From assembly GCA_944326605.1 (NCBI GenBank), contig CALVEM010000003.1, forward strand, positions 1-64,000: a stretch of 64,000 bases of DNA. The letters are read 5' to 3'. Below, in pieces: positions 51,706 through 60,307 of this stretch; position 1 is the stretch's first letter, and each line of letters begins with the position of its first letter. Under the pieces are notes generated by a model. That model saw only the letters and a program-made list of their open reading frames with translations, was not told the DNA's origin and did not search any database. A program made the position numbers and the translations under genes. Origin of the DNA: Candidatus Gastranaerophilales bacterium (GTDB lineage Bacteria > Cyanobacteriota > Vampirovibrionia > Gastranaerophilales > Gastranaerophilaceae).

Positions 51706-52662
51706 ATGGATATTTTATTTGTTATTGACAGATTAGAACTTAAGTATTTTGAATTCAATAATCTCGTTACAAATTTCTGGTTAATCAGAGAGTTGTTAAG
51801 AAATAATAACAATGTTTATATAACGACGATTGATTATTTATCTGTAATTGCAGGCAAGGCTTATACACATTGTTTTAAGTCGTTTGAAAATGATGAAAAT
51901 ATTTATTATGAAAAAGAGGAAATTTTAAGAGAAATAGAAGGTTTCAGGCTTGTCATATTTAGACCTGACCCTCCTGTCGACATTGATTATATAAATGCAA
52001 CTTATGTTTTTGATTTTGTTGACAGAAATAAAACACAGATATTGAATGATCCAAAAGCAATACGTAATTTTAATGAAAAATTACATACATTATATTTTTC
52101 GGATTTAATGCCGGAAAATATTGTAACTTCGTCAAAGTCAGATATTATAAAGTTTTTAAATCTGCATGAAGAAATTGTTTTGAAGCCGCTTAACGGCTGT
52201 TTTGGCGCAGGTGTTATGACATTGAAAAAAGGCGATAAAAATACTGCCGTTATAATAAATACAATGACACGTAATCAAAAGCAGTTGATAATGGTGCAGA
52301 AATATATTTCTCAAGCAAGATTTGGGGACAAACGTGTTATGTTTTTAGGTGATGAAGTTTTAGATGTTTGTGTAAGGAAACTTCCTTCAAATGATGATTT
52401 TAAGTTTAATGAACATTGTGATTCTAATATTGTGAAGGCAGAATTGACGGAAGAAGAAAAACATAATTTTATACCTGTCGCAAAAGAATTAAACAAGCTC
52501 GGGCTTCCTATGGCAGGACTTGATGTTATAGACGGAAAAATTATTGAGATAAATATTACAAGTCCTTGTTATTTTATAAAGGAAGTTAATAATCATTTTG
52601 GCTGCAATCTTGAAAAGAAAATTACCGATTTTATTTTATCAAGAGTGCCTGTTGCTGTTTAA
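51706..52662 (+). CDS. gshB: glutathione synthetase (GshB type)
   Basis: A 318-aa ATP-grasp ligase joining gamma-glutamylcysteine and glycine. It matches bacterial GshB along its length: FRPDPPVDIDYINATYVFD, NEKLHTLYFSDLMPENIVTS, VLKPLNGCFGAGV (glycine-rich loop), YISQARFGDKRVMFLG and GLDVIDGKIIEINITSP. The ATG at 51706 follows AGAGG; the longer frame has no signal. gshA is not in the window. Its presence fits a cyanobacterial-type thiol metabolism. Confidence 0.92.
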   Translation: MDILFVIDRLELKYFEFNNLVTNFWLIRELLRNNNNVYITTIDYLSVIAGKAYTHCFKSFENDENIYYEKEEILREIEGFRLVIFRPDPPVDIDYINATYVFDFVDRNKTQILNDPKAIRNFNEKLHTLYFSDLMPENIVTSSKSDIIKFLNLHEEIVLKPLNGCFGAGVMTLKKGDKNTAVIINTMTRNQKQLIMVQKYISQARFGDKRVMFLGDEVLDVCVRKLPSNDDFKFNEHCDSNIVKAELTEEEKHNFIPVAKELNKLGLPMAGLDVIDGKIIEINITSPCYFIKEVNNHFGCNLEKKITDFILSRVPVAV

Positions 52663-52672
52663 ACAATAATAA

Positions 52673-52699
52673 TGCGGAACTATAATTTAAGGTTCCGCA
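52673..52699 (+). terminator. gshB terminator
   Basis: TGCGGAAC/GTTCCGCA stem around a 10-base A/T loop. The T tract is weak, so confidence is moderate. Confidence 0.55.
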
Positions 52700-52808
52700 A
52701 GAAGATTTCATAGTATAGTTACTTTCCCAAGATGTTTTACTATACTACTAAGTATGTAACAAAAATTTTTTTGCTAATTTTTAGTGTAAAATTTACAATT
52801 TTTAAAAT

Positions 52809-53864
52809 TTATTTTACTCTCGAAAATACTTCTGTATTTACATCGTCAAAGGTATTTGTATTGAAATACGCGCATGACGCAACCATTGCGGCATTATCCG
52901 TACAGTATTTCATAGGAGGGGCAAAAACTTTGTAACCTTCATTTTCAAGTGCGAATATTTTTTTACGGATTTCAGAGTTCGCAGCAACACCGCCGGCTAT
53001 GACAACCTGTTTGTAACCTGAATGTTCAAGAGCTGTTTTTAATTTGTGTAAAAGAGTTGAGGATACACATTCCTGAAAGCTTGCGCAAATGTCTTTTACA
53101 GGCATTTCTTTTCCGTCAAAGGATTTAACAAGGCGTAAAACTGCTGTTTTCAGTCCGCTAAAGCTAAAATTATACCCATCAACTTTTGCTTCAGGAAGTT
53201 TGAACGCATAAGGATTGCCTTCCTGAGCAAGTTTATCAAGCTTTGGTCCTCCGGGGTAAGGCAGCCCTATAAGTCTTGCAACTTTGTCATAAGCTTCGCC
53301 GACAGCATCATCTATAGTTTCTCCCAAAATATTCTGCTCTGAATAGGATTTAACATCGATAATCTGAGTGTGGCCTCCGCTGACTAAAAGCGCCATAAAA
53401 GGAGGTTTTAAGTCTGTATCAAGATAGTTTCCGCAAAGGTGTGCGTTAAGATGGTTTACCCCGATAAAAGGTTTGTCATAAGTTAATGCAAGTGTTTTTG
53501 CAGCATTAAGACCGACAAGCAGACAGCCGACAAGTCCGGGGCCTACAGTCCCTGCAAAAGCCGTTATATCTTCCGGATTAATGTTCGCATTTTCTTTTGC
53601 CTGTTTAAAAGCCTCATCTATAACAATGTTTATAGAAGCAAGATGTTCTCTTGCTGCAATTTCAGGGATTACACCTCCAAATTGTGCATGGGTTTTGATT
53701 TGTGATGCAACAACATTTGCAATGACTTCACGACCGTTTTTTACTATTGCACAGGCTGTTTCATCACAGCTTGATTCTATTGCCATTATATAATTGTCAT
53801 ATCCGCTTTCAGGTCCGATTGTTACAGGTTCTTTAGAGAATAATTTATTTTTTATATTTTTCAT
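52809..53864 (-). CDS. tsaD: tRNA threonylcarbamoyladenosine (t6A) synthase subunit TsaD
   Basis: A 351-aa Kae1/Qri7-family protein transferring the threonylcarbamoyl group to A37 of ANN-decoding tRNAs. It has IMAIESSCDETACAIVKNGR, the metal-binding HLNAHLCG (HxxxH), FMALLVSGGHTQI, PYPGGPKLD and IAGGVAANSEIR. About 25 residues precede the normal N-terminus. The start at 53864 is supported by TATAAT nine bases upstream (very short leader) rather than by a ribosome binding site. It is divergent from obgE. Confidence 0.95.
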   Translation of the reverse strand: MKNIKNKLFSKEPVTIGPESGYDNYIMAIESSCDETACAIVKNGREVIANVVASQIKTHAQFGGVIPEIAAREHLASINIVIDEAFKQAKENANINPEDITAFAGTVGPGLVGCLLVGLNAAKTLALTYDKPFIGVNHLNAHLCGNYLDTDLKPPFMALLVSGGHTQIIDVKSYSEQNILGETIDDAVGEAYDKVARLIGLPYPGGPKLDKLAQEGNPYAFKLPEAKVDGYNFSFSGLKTAVLRLVKSFDGKEMPVKDICASFQECVSSTLLHKLKTALEHSGYKQVVIAGGVAANSEIRKKIFALENEGYKVFAPPMKYCTDNAAMVASCAYFNTNTFDDVNTEVFSRVK

Positions 53865-53888
53865 AGTAGTATTATTATATTACAAAGA

Positions 53889-53913
53889 GATTCTGAAACA
53901 AGTTCAGAATGAC
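53889..53913. repeat. short palindromic repeat at the obgE 5' end
   Basis: GATTCTGAAACAAGTTCAGA followed by ATGAC; arms TTCTGAA/TTCAGAA. Its ATGAC end creates a spurious in-frame ATG 21 bases before the true obgE start. Confidence 0.8.
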
Positions 53914-53929
53914 AAAAACCGGTGTAAAG

Positions 53930-55213
53930 ATGAAATTTATTGATAAGTGCAAGATTAGGGTAGTATCAGGACGTGGCGGCAACGGAATGGTTGCGTGGCG
54001 CAGAGAAAAATATGTTGATAAAGGCGGTCCGGCAGGCGGTGACGGCGGCAGGGGCGGTGCTGTATATCTTGTTGCAGATGAAAATATGTCTACATTAATG
54101 GATTTTAAGCACAAATCAGTATTTAAAGCCGAATGTGGCGAAAACGGCGGCATTAAAAATATGAACGGTGCATGCGCTAAGGATTTATACATAAAAGTTC
54201 CTGTCGGCACAGTTGTAAAAGATATAAAAACAGATAAGATAATTGCTGATTTAACAGAAAACGGACAAAAAGTCTTAGTTGCAAAAGGCGGCAGAGGAGG
54301 CAGAGGAAATGCAAGATTTGCAACAGCTCAAAAGCGTGCTCCGCAATTTTGTGAACCAGGTGAACCGTCAATTGAACGTGAATTGTTTCTTGAATTAAAA
54401 CTAATTGCAGATGTCGGATTGCTTGGAATGCCGAATGCAGGAAAATCTACTCTCATCAGCCGTATTAGTTCTGCAAAACCCAAAATTGCTGATTATCCTT
54501 TTACAACGTTAATTCCTAATCTGGGTGTTGTTAAAAAACGTTCCGGAGACGGTTACGTTGTGGCAGATATCCCTGGTCTTATCGAGGGAGCTTCGGAAGG
54601 CGTAGGGCTTGGTCATGATTTTTTAAGACATGTGGAAAGATGCCGTTTTCTTGTTCATCTTGTTGATATAACAGAGCAAGAACCTCTGGATAATTATAAA
54701 AAAATTAATACAGAGCTTGAAAAATATTCGGAACGGCTTTCTAAGCTCTATCAGATAGTAGTTCTTAATAAAATTGATGCTGTTGATGAAGAAAGACGCC
54801 TGCAAATTTATAAAAAATTTAAAGAAACTACGTCTGATGTTTTTGAGATATCTGCTGTAACAGGTGAAAATCTAACTGAACTTACTGATTTTATATCTCA
54901 AAAAGTTGATGAAATTGATAAGGTTCAATCAGATATTGTTGTAGAAGAAGATACAGGTGCTTACAACAATGATGATAGCAGTTTTGAGATATTTAAAGTC
55001 GCAAAAGATACATTTATTGTTCAAGGCGGAAAAATATCCCGTCTTGCATCAGTTACTGATGAGAGAAATTCAGAGCAGGTTATAAGACTTCAAAATATCT
55101 TAAAAGGCATGGGAGTATTTGATGAACTTTCTAAAAAAGGTATTAAAGACGGCGACACTGTTATAATAAATCATCTTGAATTTGCTTTTTATTCGGATGA
55201 AATATACGGTTAA
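53930..55213 (+). CDS. obgE: Obg GTPase
   Basis: A 427-aa ribosome-associated GTPase. The glycine-rich Obg fold is at residues 1-158 (SGRGGNGMVAWRREKYVDKG and GGRGGRGNARFAT). The G domain has P-loop GMPNAGKSTLIS, switch TTLIPNLGVV, DIPGLIEGA and NKID. The C-terminal OCT domain has GDTVIINHLEFAF. The start MKFIDKCKIRV matches the family; the upstream ATG at 53909 is created by a repeat. The gene is followed by a YjbQ-type gene 20 bases on. Confidence 0.96.
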   Translation: MKFIDKCKIRVVSGRGGNGMVAWRREKYVDKGGPAGGDGGRGGAVYLVADENMSTLMDFKHKSVFKAECGENGGIKNMNGACAKDLYIKVPVGTVVKDIKTDKIIADLTENGQKVLVAKGGRGGRGNARFATAQKRAPQFCEPGEPSIERELFLELKLIADVGLLGMPNAGKSTLISRISSAKPKIADYPFTTLIPNLGVVKKRSGDGYVVADIPGLIEGASEGVGLGHDFLRHVERCRFLVHLVDITEQEPLDNYKKINTELEKYSERLSKLYQIVVLNKIDAVDEERRLQIYKKFKETTSDVFEISAVTGENLTELTDFISQKVDEIDKVQSDIVVEEDTGAYNNDDSSFEIFKVAKDTFIVQGGKISRLASVTDERNSEQVIRLQNILKGMGVFDELSKKGIKDGDTVIINHLEFAFYSDEIYG

Positions 55214-55233
55214 AATTCAGTTAAGAGGTATAT

Positions 55234-55650
55234 ATGACGGTTATAAATGAAAAATTTACTATAAATACTCAAGGCTTCACAGATATTATAGATATAACTC
55301 AAAAAGTAAAAAATGCTGTTTATAATCACTCTTTGCAGTCTGCGGTTGTACATGTTTATGTTGCAGGCAGCACTGTTTCAATAACAAATATAGAATTTGA
55401 ACCGGGCTTGCTTGTTGATTTGCCGGAGGCTCTTGAAAAGATTGCTCCTCTTGCTGCTCAATATCATCATGATGAAACATGGCACGACGGCAATGGTTAT
55501 GCACATGTAAGAGCTTCAATTGTAGGCAATAACACTATTGTCCCCTTGATTGACGGTGCATTGCAGCTGGGTCAATGGCAGCAGATTGTATTAATTGATT
55601 TTGATAATAAAGCTCGAACAAGAACAGTTTATGTTCAAATTGTTTATTAG
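55234..55650 (+). CDS. YjbQ/UPF0047 family protein
   Basis: A 138-aa small beta protein. It has VVHVYVAGSTVSITNIEFE, the conserved YHHDETWHDGNGYAHVRASI with clustered His, and GALQLGQWQQIVLIDFDN. Some family members have weak thiamine-phosphate synthase activity, but the true role is unsettled. AAGAGG precedes the ATG. It is probably co-transcribed with obgE and shares a bidirectional terminator with pyk. Confidence 0.92.
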   Translation: MTVINEKFTINTQGFTDIIDITQKVKNAVYNHSLQSAVVHVYVAGSTVSITNIEFEPGLLVDLPEALEKIAPLAAQYHHDETWHDGNGYAHVRASIVGNNTIVPLIDGALQLGQWQQIVLIDFDNKARTRTVYVQIVY

Positions 55651-55651
55651 T

Positions 55652-55690
55652 AAGCAAAAAGTCCCGAAATAATTTCGGGACTTTTTGCTT
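55652..55690. terminator. bidirectional terminator between the obgE operon and pyk
   Basis: AAGCAAAAAGTCCCGAAAT faces its inverted copy ATTTCGGGACTTTTTGCTT. The A and T runs flank the G/C core on both sides, so either transcript can end here. Confidence 0.92.
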
Positions 55691-55701
55691 GTTGTTTAGC
55701 T

Positions 55702-57138
55702 TTAATTTTTGCCGATTTCGTGAATTTTAATAAAGTTTGTCCCGCCAACAAGGAGCTCTGGTACGGAACCTGTAATTACCACGTAATCACCTTTTTCAAG
55801 TTTCAGTTCATTTATTAAAAATTCATCAAGCAGAGCGATAGATGCTTTATCAATTGAACCGTTAAAGTCAAGTGATATCGGATAAACCCCCCTGAATAAT
55901 TTAACATCGCGGCAGATATGTCTGTTCGGACAGCAAGCAAAAATAGGAACGCTCAATTTTGCTTCCGCAAGCATTGCTGCTGTAAATCCGCTGCCTGTAA
56001 GAGCGATTGCAGCTTTAATATGCATTTTTCTTGCCATGTCAGCGATAGACATACCGATTGCCATTGCCTGAGAATCCTTTTCTTCTTCAATCATTTTACG
56101 AGGAAATTTATTTTTTCTCATAAACGGAGATTCTTCGACTGTATCGGCAATTTTTTTCATCATTGCTACAGCTTCAACCGGATAAGCACCTGCGGCAGTT
56201 TCTCCCGAAAGCATAATTGCGTCGGTTCCGTCAAGAATTGCGTTTGCAACGTCTGATGTTTCAGCACGTGTCGGGATCGGATTTTCAATCATACTGTCAA
56301 GCATTTGGGTTGCTACAATTACTACTTTTCTTTTTGCATTTGCTTTTCTAATAATTGTTTTTTGTACAATAGGCACTTTTTCAGTTGAAATTTCAATACC
56401 TAAATCTCCTCTGGCAACCATAATACCGTCAGAAACCTCAATAATACTGTCAATATTTTCAACAGCCTGAGGCTTTTCAATTTTAGAAATAATTTTTGCG
56501 GTTTTATTTCCGTGATTTTCAAGTAATTCGCGGAGTTTAACAACATCTGAAGCATTTCTGACAAATGAAAGCCCAAGATAATCAATATCATTATGAGCAG
56601 CAAAGTCAACAAAGGTTATATCTCTTGCGGTTAAGACATCTAAGCTGCCCTGACTGCCCGGAATATTAATACCTTTTCTTTGTTTTAAAAGCCCGTCTGT
56701 TAAAACTTTTGCAAAAATAACTCTGTCTTCAACTTTAACAACTTCAAGCTGAATTTTTCCGTCATCAATCATAATTTTTTCGCCGGGAGTGACATCGTCA
56801 GCCATGCCTTTGTAATCAACAGGTAAAATATCTCCTGTAACTTCGGGCTGGTGGCGGAATTTAAGGATTTCACCCTTTTTAATCTCAATAGATTCCGGTA
56901 AATTCCCTATTCTGATTTTTGGCCCCTGTAAGTCTAATAGTACAGGTATCAAAGTTTTTTCTTCTTTTTCAATTTCTCTTATGTAAGATAAATTTGTTTT
57001 GTGCATTTCAATGTCGCCATGCGAAGAATTTAATCTGAACATGGTAACACCTGCGTGAAAAAGATCTCTAATCTTTTCTTTTGTTGACGTTGCCGGTCCA
57101 AGCGTTGCAACGATTTTGGTCATAGTGTAACTATCCAT
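55702..57138 (-). CDS. pyk: pyruvate kinase
   Basis: A 478-aa glycolytic enzyme making pyruvate and ATP. It has KIVATLGPATSTKEKIRDLF, RLNSSHGD, the active-site IEKPQAVENIDSI, DGIMVARGDLGIE and DAIMLSGETAAGAYP. The length is that of the short bacterial type, without an extra C-terminal PEP-utiliser domain. AAAGGAA precedes ATG 57138; a second ATG at 57123 is possible. Confidence 0.97.
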   Translation of the reverse strand: MDSYTMTKIVATLGPATSTKEKIRDLFHAGVTMFRLNSSHGDIEMHKTNLSYIREIEKEEKTLIPVLLDLQGPKIRIGNLPESIEIKKGEILKFRHQPEVTGDILPVDYKGMADDVTPGEKIMIDDGKIQLEVVKVEDRVIFAKVLTDGLLKQRKGINIPGSQGSLDVLTARDITFVDFAAHNDIDYLGLSFVRNASDVVKLRELLENHGNKTAKIISKIEKPQAVENIDSIIEVSDGIMVARGDLGIEISTEKVPIVQKTIIRKANAKRKVVIVATQMLDSMIENPIPTRAETSDVANAILDGTDAIMLSGETAAGAYPVEAVAMMKKIADTVEESPFMRKNKFPRKMIEEEKDSQAMAIGMSIADMARKMHIKAAIALTGSGFTAAMLAEAKLSVPIFACCPNRHICRDVKLFRGVYPISLDFNGSIDKASIALLDEFLINELKLEKGDYVVITGSVPELLVGGTNFIKIHEIGKN

Positions 57139-57186
57139 AATTTTCCTTTCTTTATTGGGTAAATAATTAAATTTTTAAATTACATG

Positions 57187-57215
57187 TTTACAAATATGTA
57201 AATGTACGTTATAAT
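57187..57215 (+). promoter_or_regulatory. promoter of the SLH-protein gene with a -35 dyad
   Basis: TTTACA, exactly 17 bases, TATAAT. The -35 forms half of a dyad TTTACA-AATA-TGTAAA, which may be an operator. Confidence 0.7.
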
Positions 57216-57258
57216 CATACACGAAAAAGGTTTACTAGTAAATATGAGGAAGTAGAAA

Positions 57259-58533
57259 ATGAAGAAAATTATTTCAGGAGTTATGGCCTTATGCTTTGTA
57301 GCATTTAATGCCGTATCTGTTTTTGCTGCATCAATAGCTGATGTAAATCAGAATTATTGGGCAAGCAAAGAAATTAATACTGTTGTTGATAACAATATTA
57401 TGACTTTATCAGGAGATCGTTTCAATCCTGAAAAAACTATCACAAGGGTTGAATTTGTTAATGCTTTGTTGAAAGTTTTGTCTGACGAAAATATTAATGT
57501 AAATATTTCAAACAAATTTACAGATGTTTCAAAAAGCAACCCTGACTATGAAAATATTTTAAGATCTCAACAATTAGGTTTGGTTTACGGTTATCCTGAC
57601 AATACATTTAAACCTTACAAACCCGTTTTAAGATCAGAAGCTCAGTCTGTTATCAGCCATATTACAAAAGATATGAATGCTGATACATCTGTTCTTAATC
57701 AGTTTAAAGATGCTTCTGCTATTCCGGCGTGGGCAAAAAAAGTTTATGCTAAAACAATTAATTACGGTATTTACGTAAACTACCCTGATTCAAGAGAACT
57801 CAGACCTAATGACAATTTGTCAAGAGCTGAAGCAGCTGTTCTTTTAGCAAGATTAAAAGAAAAACTCGATCTTGTAAAAGAACAGTACTTAGGCAAAACA
57901 AGAGTTGAACACCTTGATGTTAAGCGTAATGCTCCTAACAATGAAGTTATGGTAAATAATGTTGAAAGCGTTATTGCGGAAGGTAACGTTCTTGCTGTAG
58001 CTTTCACAGAAAAATTTAAATCTGAAAACCATAAAGCAGGTGACATTGTTACTTTTGTTGCACCTGAAGCTATTTACACAAAAGAAGGTACTCTTGTTAT
58101 TCCTGAAGGAACAAAATTTATTGCACAAATCAATGAAATCAAAGACCAAAGATGGTTCAACAAAAATGCAAGAGTTTATCCACAGTTAACAAAAGTTGTT
58201 TTACCTAACGGCAAACAGCTTGCATTCAATGCAAAACCCTTCTCTAAGGATTATTCATTAAAAGAAGGTCCATGGATGACTGCTGGTAAATTGGCATTAT
58301 ATACGGTTACAGGCGGTGCTATCGGTACTGGTGCTGGTGTTGGTTTCGCATTTATTCCAAGCCCTGACAAAATCGGTACTGGTGTTGCAATCGGTACTCC
58401 GGTTGGTGCAGCTGTTGGTTTAATAACGGGCTTGGTTACTCCGGGCTTGAAATACCATGCAAAAGCCGGTGAAGAAGTATATGTAATTTTGCTTGACGAT
58501 GCTTCAATTTGCAGAGTTCAGCAGGCTCTTTAA
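57259..58533 (+). CDS. SLH-domain envelope protein with C-terminal glycine zipper
   Basis: A 424-aa exported protein. Residues 1-24 form a signal peptide (KKIISGVMALCFVAFNAVSV). Three SLH repeats span about 26-200 (VNQNYWASKEINTVVDNN, RVEFVNALLKVL; YGYPDNTFKPYKPVLRSEA; LSRAEAAVLLARL). A beta-type middle follows, then a Gly-rich hydrophobic stretch at about 345-400 (VTGGAIGTGAGVGFAFIP, GAAVGLITGLVTPG). SLH domains bind cell-wall glycans, linking peptidoglycan and outer layers. AGGAAG precedes the ATG. Confidence 0.88.
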   Translation: MKKIISGVMALCFVAFNAVSVFAASIADVNQNYWASKEINTVVDNNIMTLSGDRFNPEKTITRVEFVNALLKVLSDENINVNISNKFTDVSKSNPDYENILRSQQLGLVYGYPDNTFKPYKPVLRSEAQSVISHITKDMNADTSVLNQFKDASAIPAWAKKVYAKTINYGIYVNYPDSRELRPNDNLSRAEAAVLLARLKEKLDLVKEQYLGKTRVEHLDVKRNAPNNEVMVNNVESVIAEGNVLAVAFTEKFKSENHKAGDIVTFVAPEAIYTKEGTLVIPEGTKFIAQINEIKDQRWFNKNARVYPQLTKVVLPNGKQLAFNAKPFSKDYSLKEGPWMTAGKLALYTVTGGAIGTGAGVGFAFIPSPDKIGTGVAIGTPVGAAVGLITGLVTPGLKYHAKAGEEVYVILLDDASICRVQQAL

Positions 58534-58561
58534 TGCATTTTATTTCTTAATTTAATCTTTT

Positions 58562-58589
58562 AAGAGGACTACTTTCGGGTAGCCCTCTT
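58562..58589 (+). terminator. terminator of the SLH-protein gene
   Basis: AAGAGGACTAC and GTAGCCCTCTT pair with one mismatch; ATTATTTTG follows. Confidence 0.75.
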
Positions 58590-58678
58590 ATTATTTTGTC
58601 TATAGTAAACATAAGTTTTAAAGTTTAAAATAAATTTGGTGACAGATTTGTAACTGTCAGAATTTATGGGAGTATTTT

Positions 58679-59038
58679 ATGAAAAATTTATGTATTACTT
58701 TAGCACTGATAGGTGCATTTTCGTTTTCTACGCAGGGTGCATTTGCCGCATGGCAAGGTATGCAATCATTGAATCCAATGCCTTATATTTCGTATCTTAA
58801 TCCCCTGCCTTATATCGGTATTGGTGAAAATAAGACAAATTTCAGTCTAAATCCATTCACCGGATTTAAAAATTGCAATAAATGCAAAGTTAAAAAAGTA
58901 AAATGTGATGAATGTACGCGTGTTACACTAAATACGTGCCCTACATGTACAAGGACTTTCAATGAGACCTGTGATACCTGTAATCAAATTTATTTGCAGC
59001 CTGTTCAGCCGAAATGTCCTTGCATGATTAATCATTAA
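58679..59038 (+). CDS. small secreted Cys-rich protein, 119 aa
   Basis: It has a signal peptide (KNLCITLALIGAFSFSTQGAF then AA). A Pro/Tyr/Asn-rich segment (NPMPYISYLNPLPYIGIG) is followed by a run of CxxC or CxC pairs in the last 55 residues: CNKCK, CDEC, CPTC, CDTC and CPC. The even spacing suggests a metal-binding or disulfide-linked surface protein. No family recognised. TGGGAG precedes the ATG. It has its own terminator. Confidence 0.65.
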   Translation: MKNLCITLALIGAFSFSTQGAFAAWQGMQSLNPMPYISYLNPLPYIGIGENKTNFSLNPFTGFKNCNKCKVKKVKCDECTRVTLNTCPTCTRTFNETCDTCNQIYLQPVQPKCPCMINH

Positions 59039-59045
59039 GAAAATA

Positions 59046-59073
59046 AAAAGAGTCTGTTTTTCAGACTCTTTTT
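59046..59073. terminator. terminator after the Cys-rich protein gene
   Basis: AAAAGAGTCTG and CAGACTCTTTT form an 11-bp stem with a TTTTT loop, followed by TT. Symmetric enough to serve the convergent gene. Confidence 0.85.
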
Positions 59074-59909
59074 TAATATTCAACAATATTTTTTAACGTA
59101 TTAAATATTACGTCTGTTATTTCTTGAATATATTTTTGAGAAACCATTCCGTTAATAACTGCGTCTGAAATTTGATAAGCCGGACGAATATACTGCTGTG
59201 CTGTTTTATTCACATCCTGAAATTGAAGATCTGCAGCAGCACCTGTTTTCCCTCTCAAAGCAGCTCTTTTATACCATCTGTCTTTGATAACTTCCAGAGG
59301 TGTGTAAACATAGACTTTTACGTCCATGATATCTCTTATGCCTTCGTTTAAAACATACAGTCCTTCAGTTAATACAACTTTTGCAGGTTTTTTTATGTCC
59401 CCTTGAGGATCAGAAACACACGTAACAAAATCATATTTAGGTGAAACAATTTCTTTACCTGCTTTAAGTTTCATCAAATGCTTTTTCATCAGCTCTAAAT
59501 CAATTGCATCAGGTGTATCAAAGCTGAAGCCTGTTTTAAAAAGCTCTTCGTAGCTTCCTGCTTGTAGTAATTCTTTTGAAGTGTCTTTGTAGTAATCATC
59601 ACAGCGGATTACAGTATAAATTCCTTCTTTTTTGTCTTTGATACAGGCTTTTATAGTGTTGTCAACAAAGACAGTTTTTCCTGAGGCACTTTCACCGGTA
59701 ATTCCGATTAAAAAAGTTTTCTTCTTTTCCTGAACAACTTTTCTTGCTATATTCAGGATAAGATTTTCTGATGTTTTCAAGAAAAGCGGCTGTGTCTGGA
59801 GTTTGTCTTCTGCCAGAATTTTTTTTAAAGACTCAACAATGTTTGATATGACCTCCATATCACGTCTGCTTGAATAATAATCATAACTTGTTAGAAAATC
59901 AGTAGCCAT
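59073..59909 (-). CDS. uridine kinase/phosphoribulokinase-like P-loop kinase
   Basis: A 278-aa kinase. The P-loop is GITGESASGKTVFVDN; IRCDDYYKDTS follows, then FDTPDAIDLELMKKHL, VVLTEGLYVLNEG and a lid (RWYKRAALRGKTG). This is the Udk/PRK superfamily pattern. About 60 extra residues precede the P-loop compared with Udk. The exact substrate, uridine or another small molecule, cannot be fixed. GGGGAAAAAG precedes the ATG. Confidence 0.82.
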   Translation of the reverse strand: MATDFLTSYDYYSSRRDMEVISNIVESLKKILAEDKLQTQPLFLKTSENLILNIARKVVQEKKKTFLIGITGESASGKTVFVDNTIKACIKDKKEGIYTVIRCDDYYKDTSKELLQAGSYEELFKTGFSFDTPDAIDLELMKKHLMKLKAGKEIVSPKYDFVTCVSDPQGDIKKPAKVVLTEGLYVLNEGIRDIMDVKVYVYTPLEVIKDRWYKRAALRGKTGAAADLQFQDVNKTAQQYIRPAYQISDAVINGMVSQKYIQEITDVIFNTLKNIVEY

Positions 59910-60083
59910 TCTTTTTCCCCTGTATTTTAATATTCTACATTAAAATATTTGCTTTTGACAGAAATAATAAATTTTGTAACAATATTGTGATTTATATTAA
60001 AGAAAGTTTTTAAATATGCCGTAACAGGGAATATGTGAAGTAGTTTTTGCATTATTTGCAAAGGTATTTTAAGGAGATTTGAT

Positions 60084-60257
60084 ATGTATCATGATGAAAT
60101 TTTTGAAAATGCACTAAGGGATGTTAAAGAAGAAAATTACAAAGCTTTAAAAAATGAAATATCTTCAATGGAAGCTTCAATTGAGCGTTTTTTGAAAGCA
60201 ATTTTTGAATCTAATTCCAGTATGGCGGAAAGAGATTTTAATATTTCTTCAATTTAA
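60084..60257 (+). CDS. small helical protein, 57 aa, unknown function
   Basis: AAGGAGA six bases before ATG, and an 18-bp terminator directly after the stop, support this gene. The product starts MYHDEIFENALRDVKEEN. It is mostly a charged amphipathic helix (YKALKNEISSMEASIERFLK) and could form a coiled coil. No membrane segment. It is an orphan of unknown family. Confidence 0.65.
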   Translation: MYHDEIFENALRDVKEENYKALKNEISSMEASIERFLKAIFESNSSMAERDFNISSI

Positions 60258-60260
60258 AAA

Positions 60261-60298
60261 TTAAAGAAGCGAAAGTTATTTAACTTTCGCTTCTTTAA
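60261..60298. terminator. strong terminator after the 57-aa gene
   Basis: TTAAAGAAGCGAAAGTTA and TAACTTTCGCTTCTTTAA pair over 18 bp with a 2-base loop. It may also serve the convergent gene ending at 60308. Confidence 0.85.
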
Positions 60299-60307
60299 TA
60301 GTATCTT

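Noticed and set aside
53909-53929. ATG at 53909 as obgE start
   Set aside because: It is part of a palindromic repeat, has no ribosome binding site, and adds seven residues before the conserved MKFIDK start.
53875-54210. Minus-strand ORF ending in ILNLFQNLFVI opposite obgE
   Set aside because: It is the antisense shadow of the glycine-rich obgE start plus a translated repeat.
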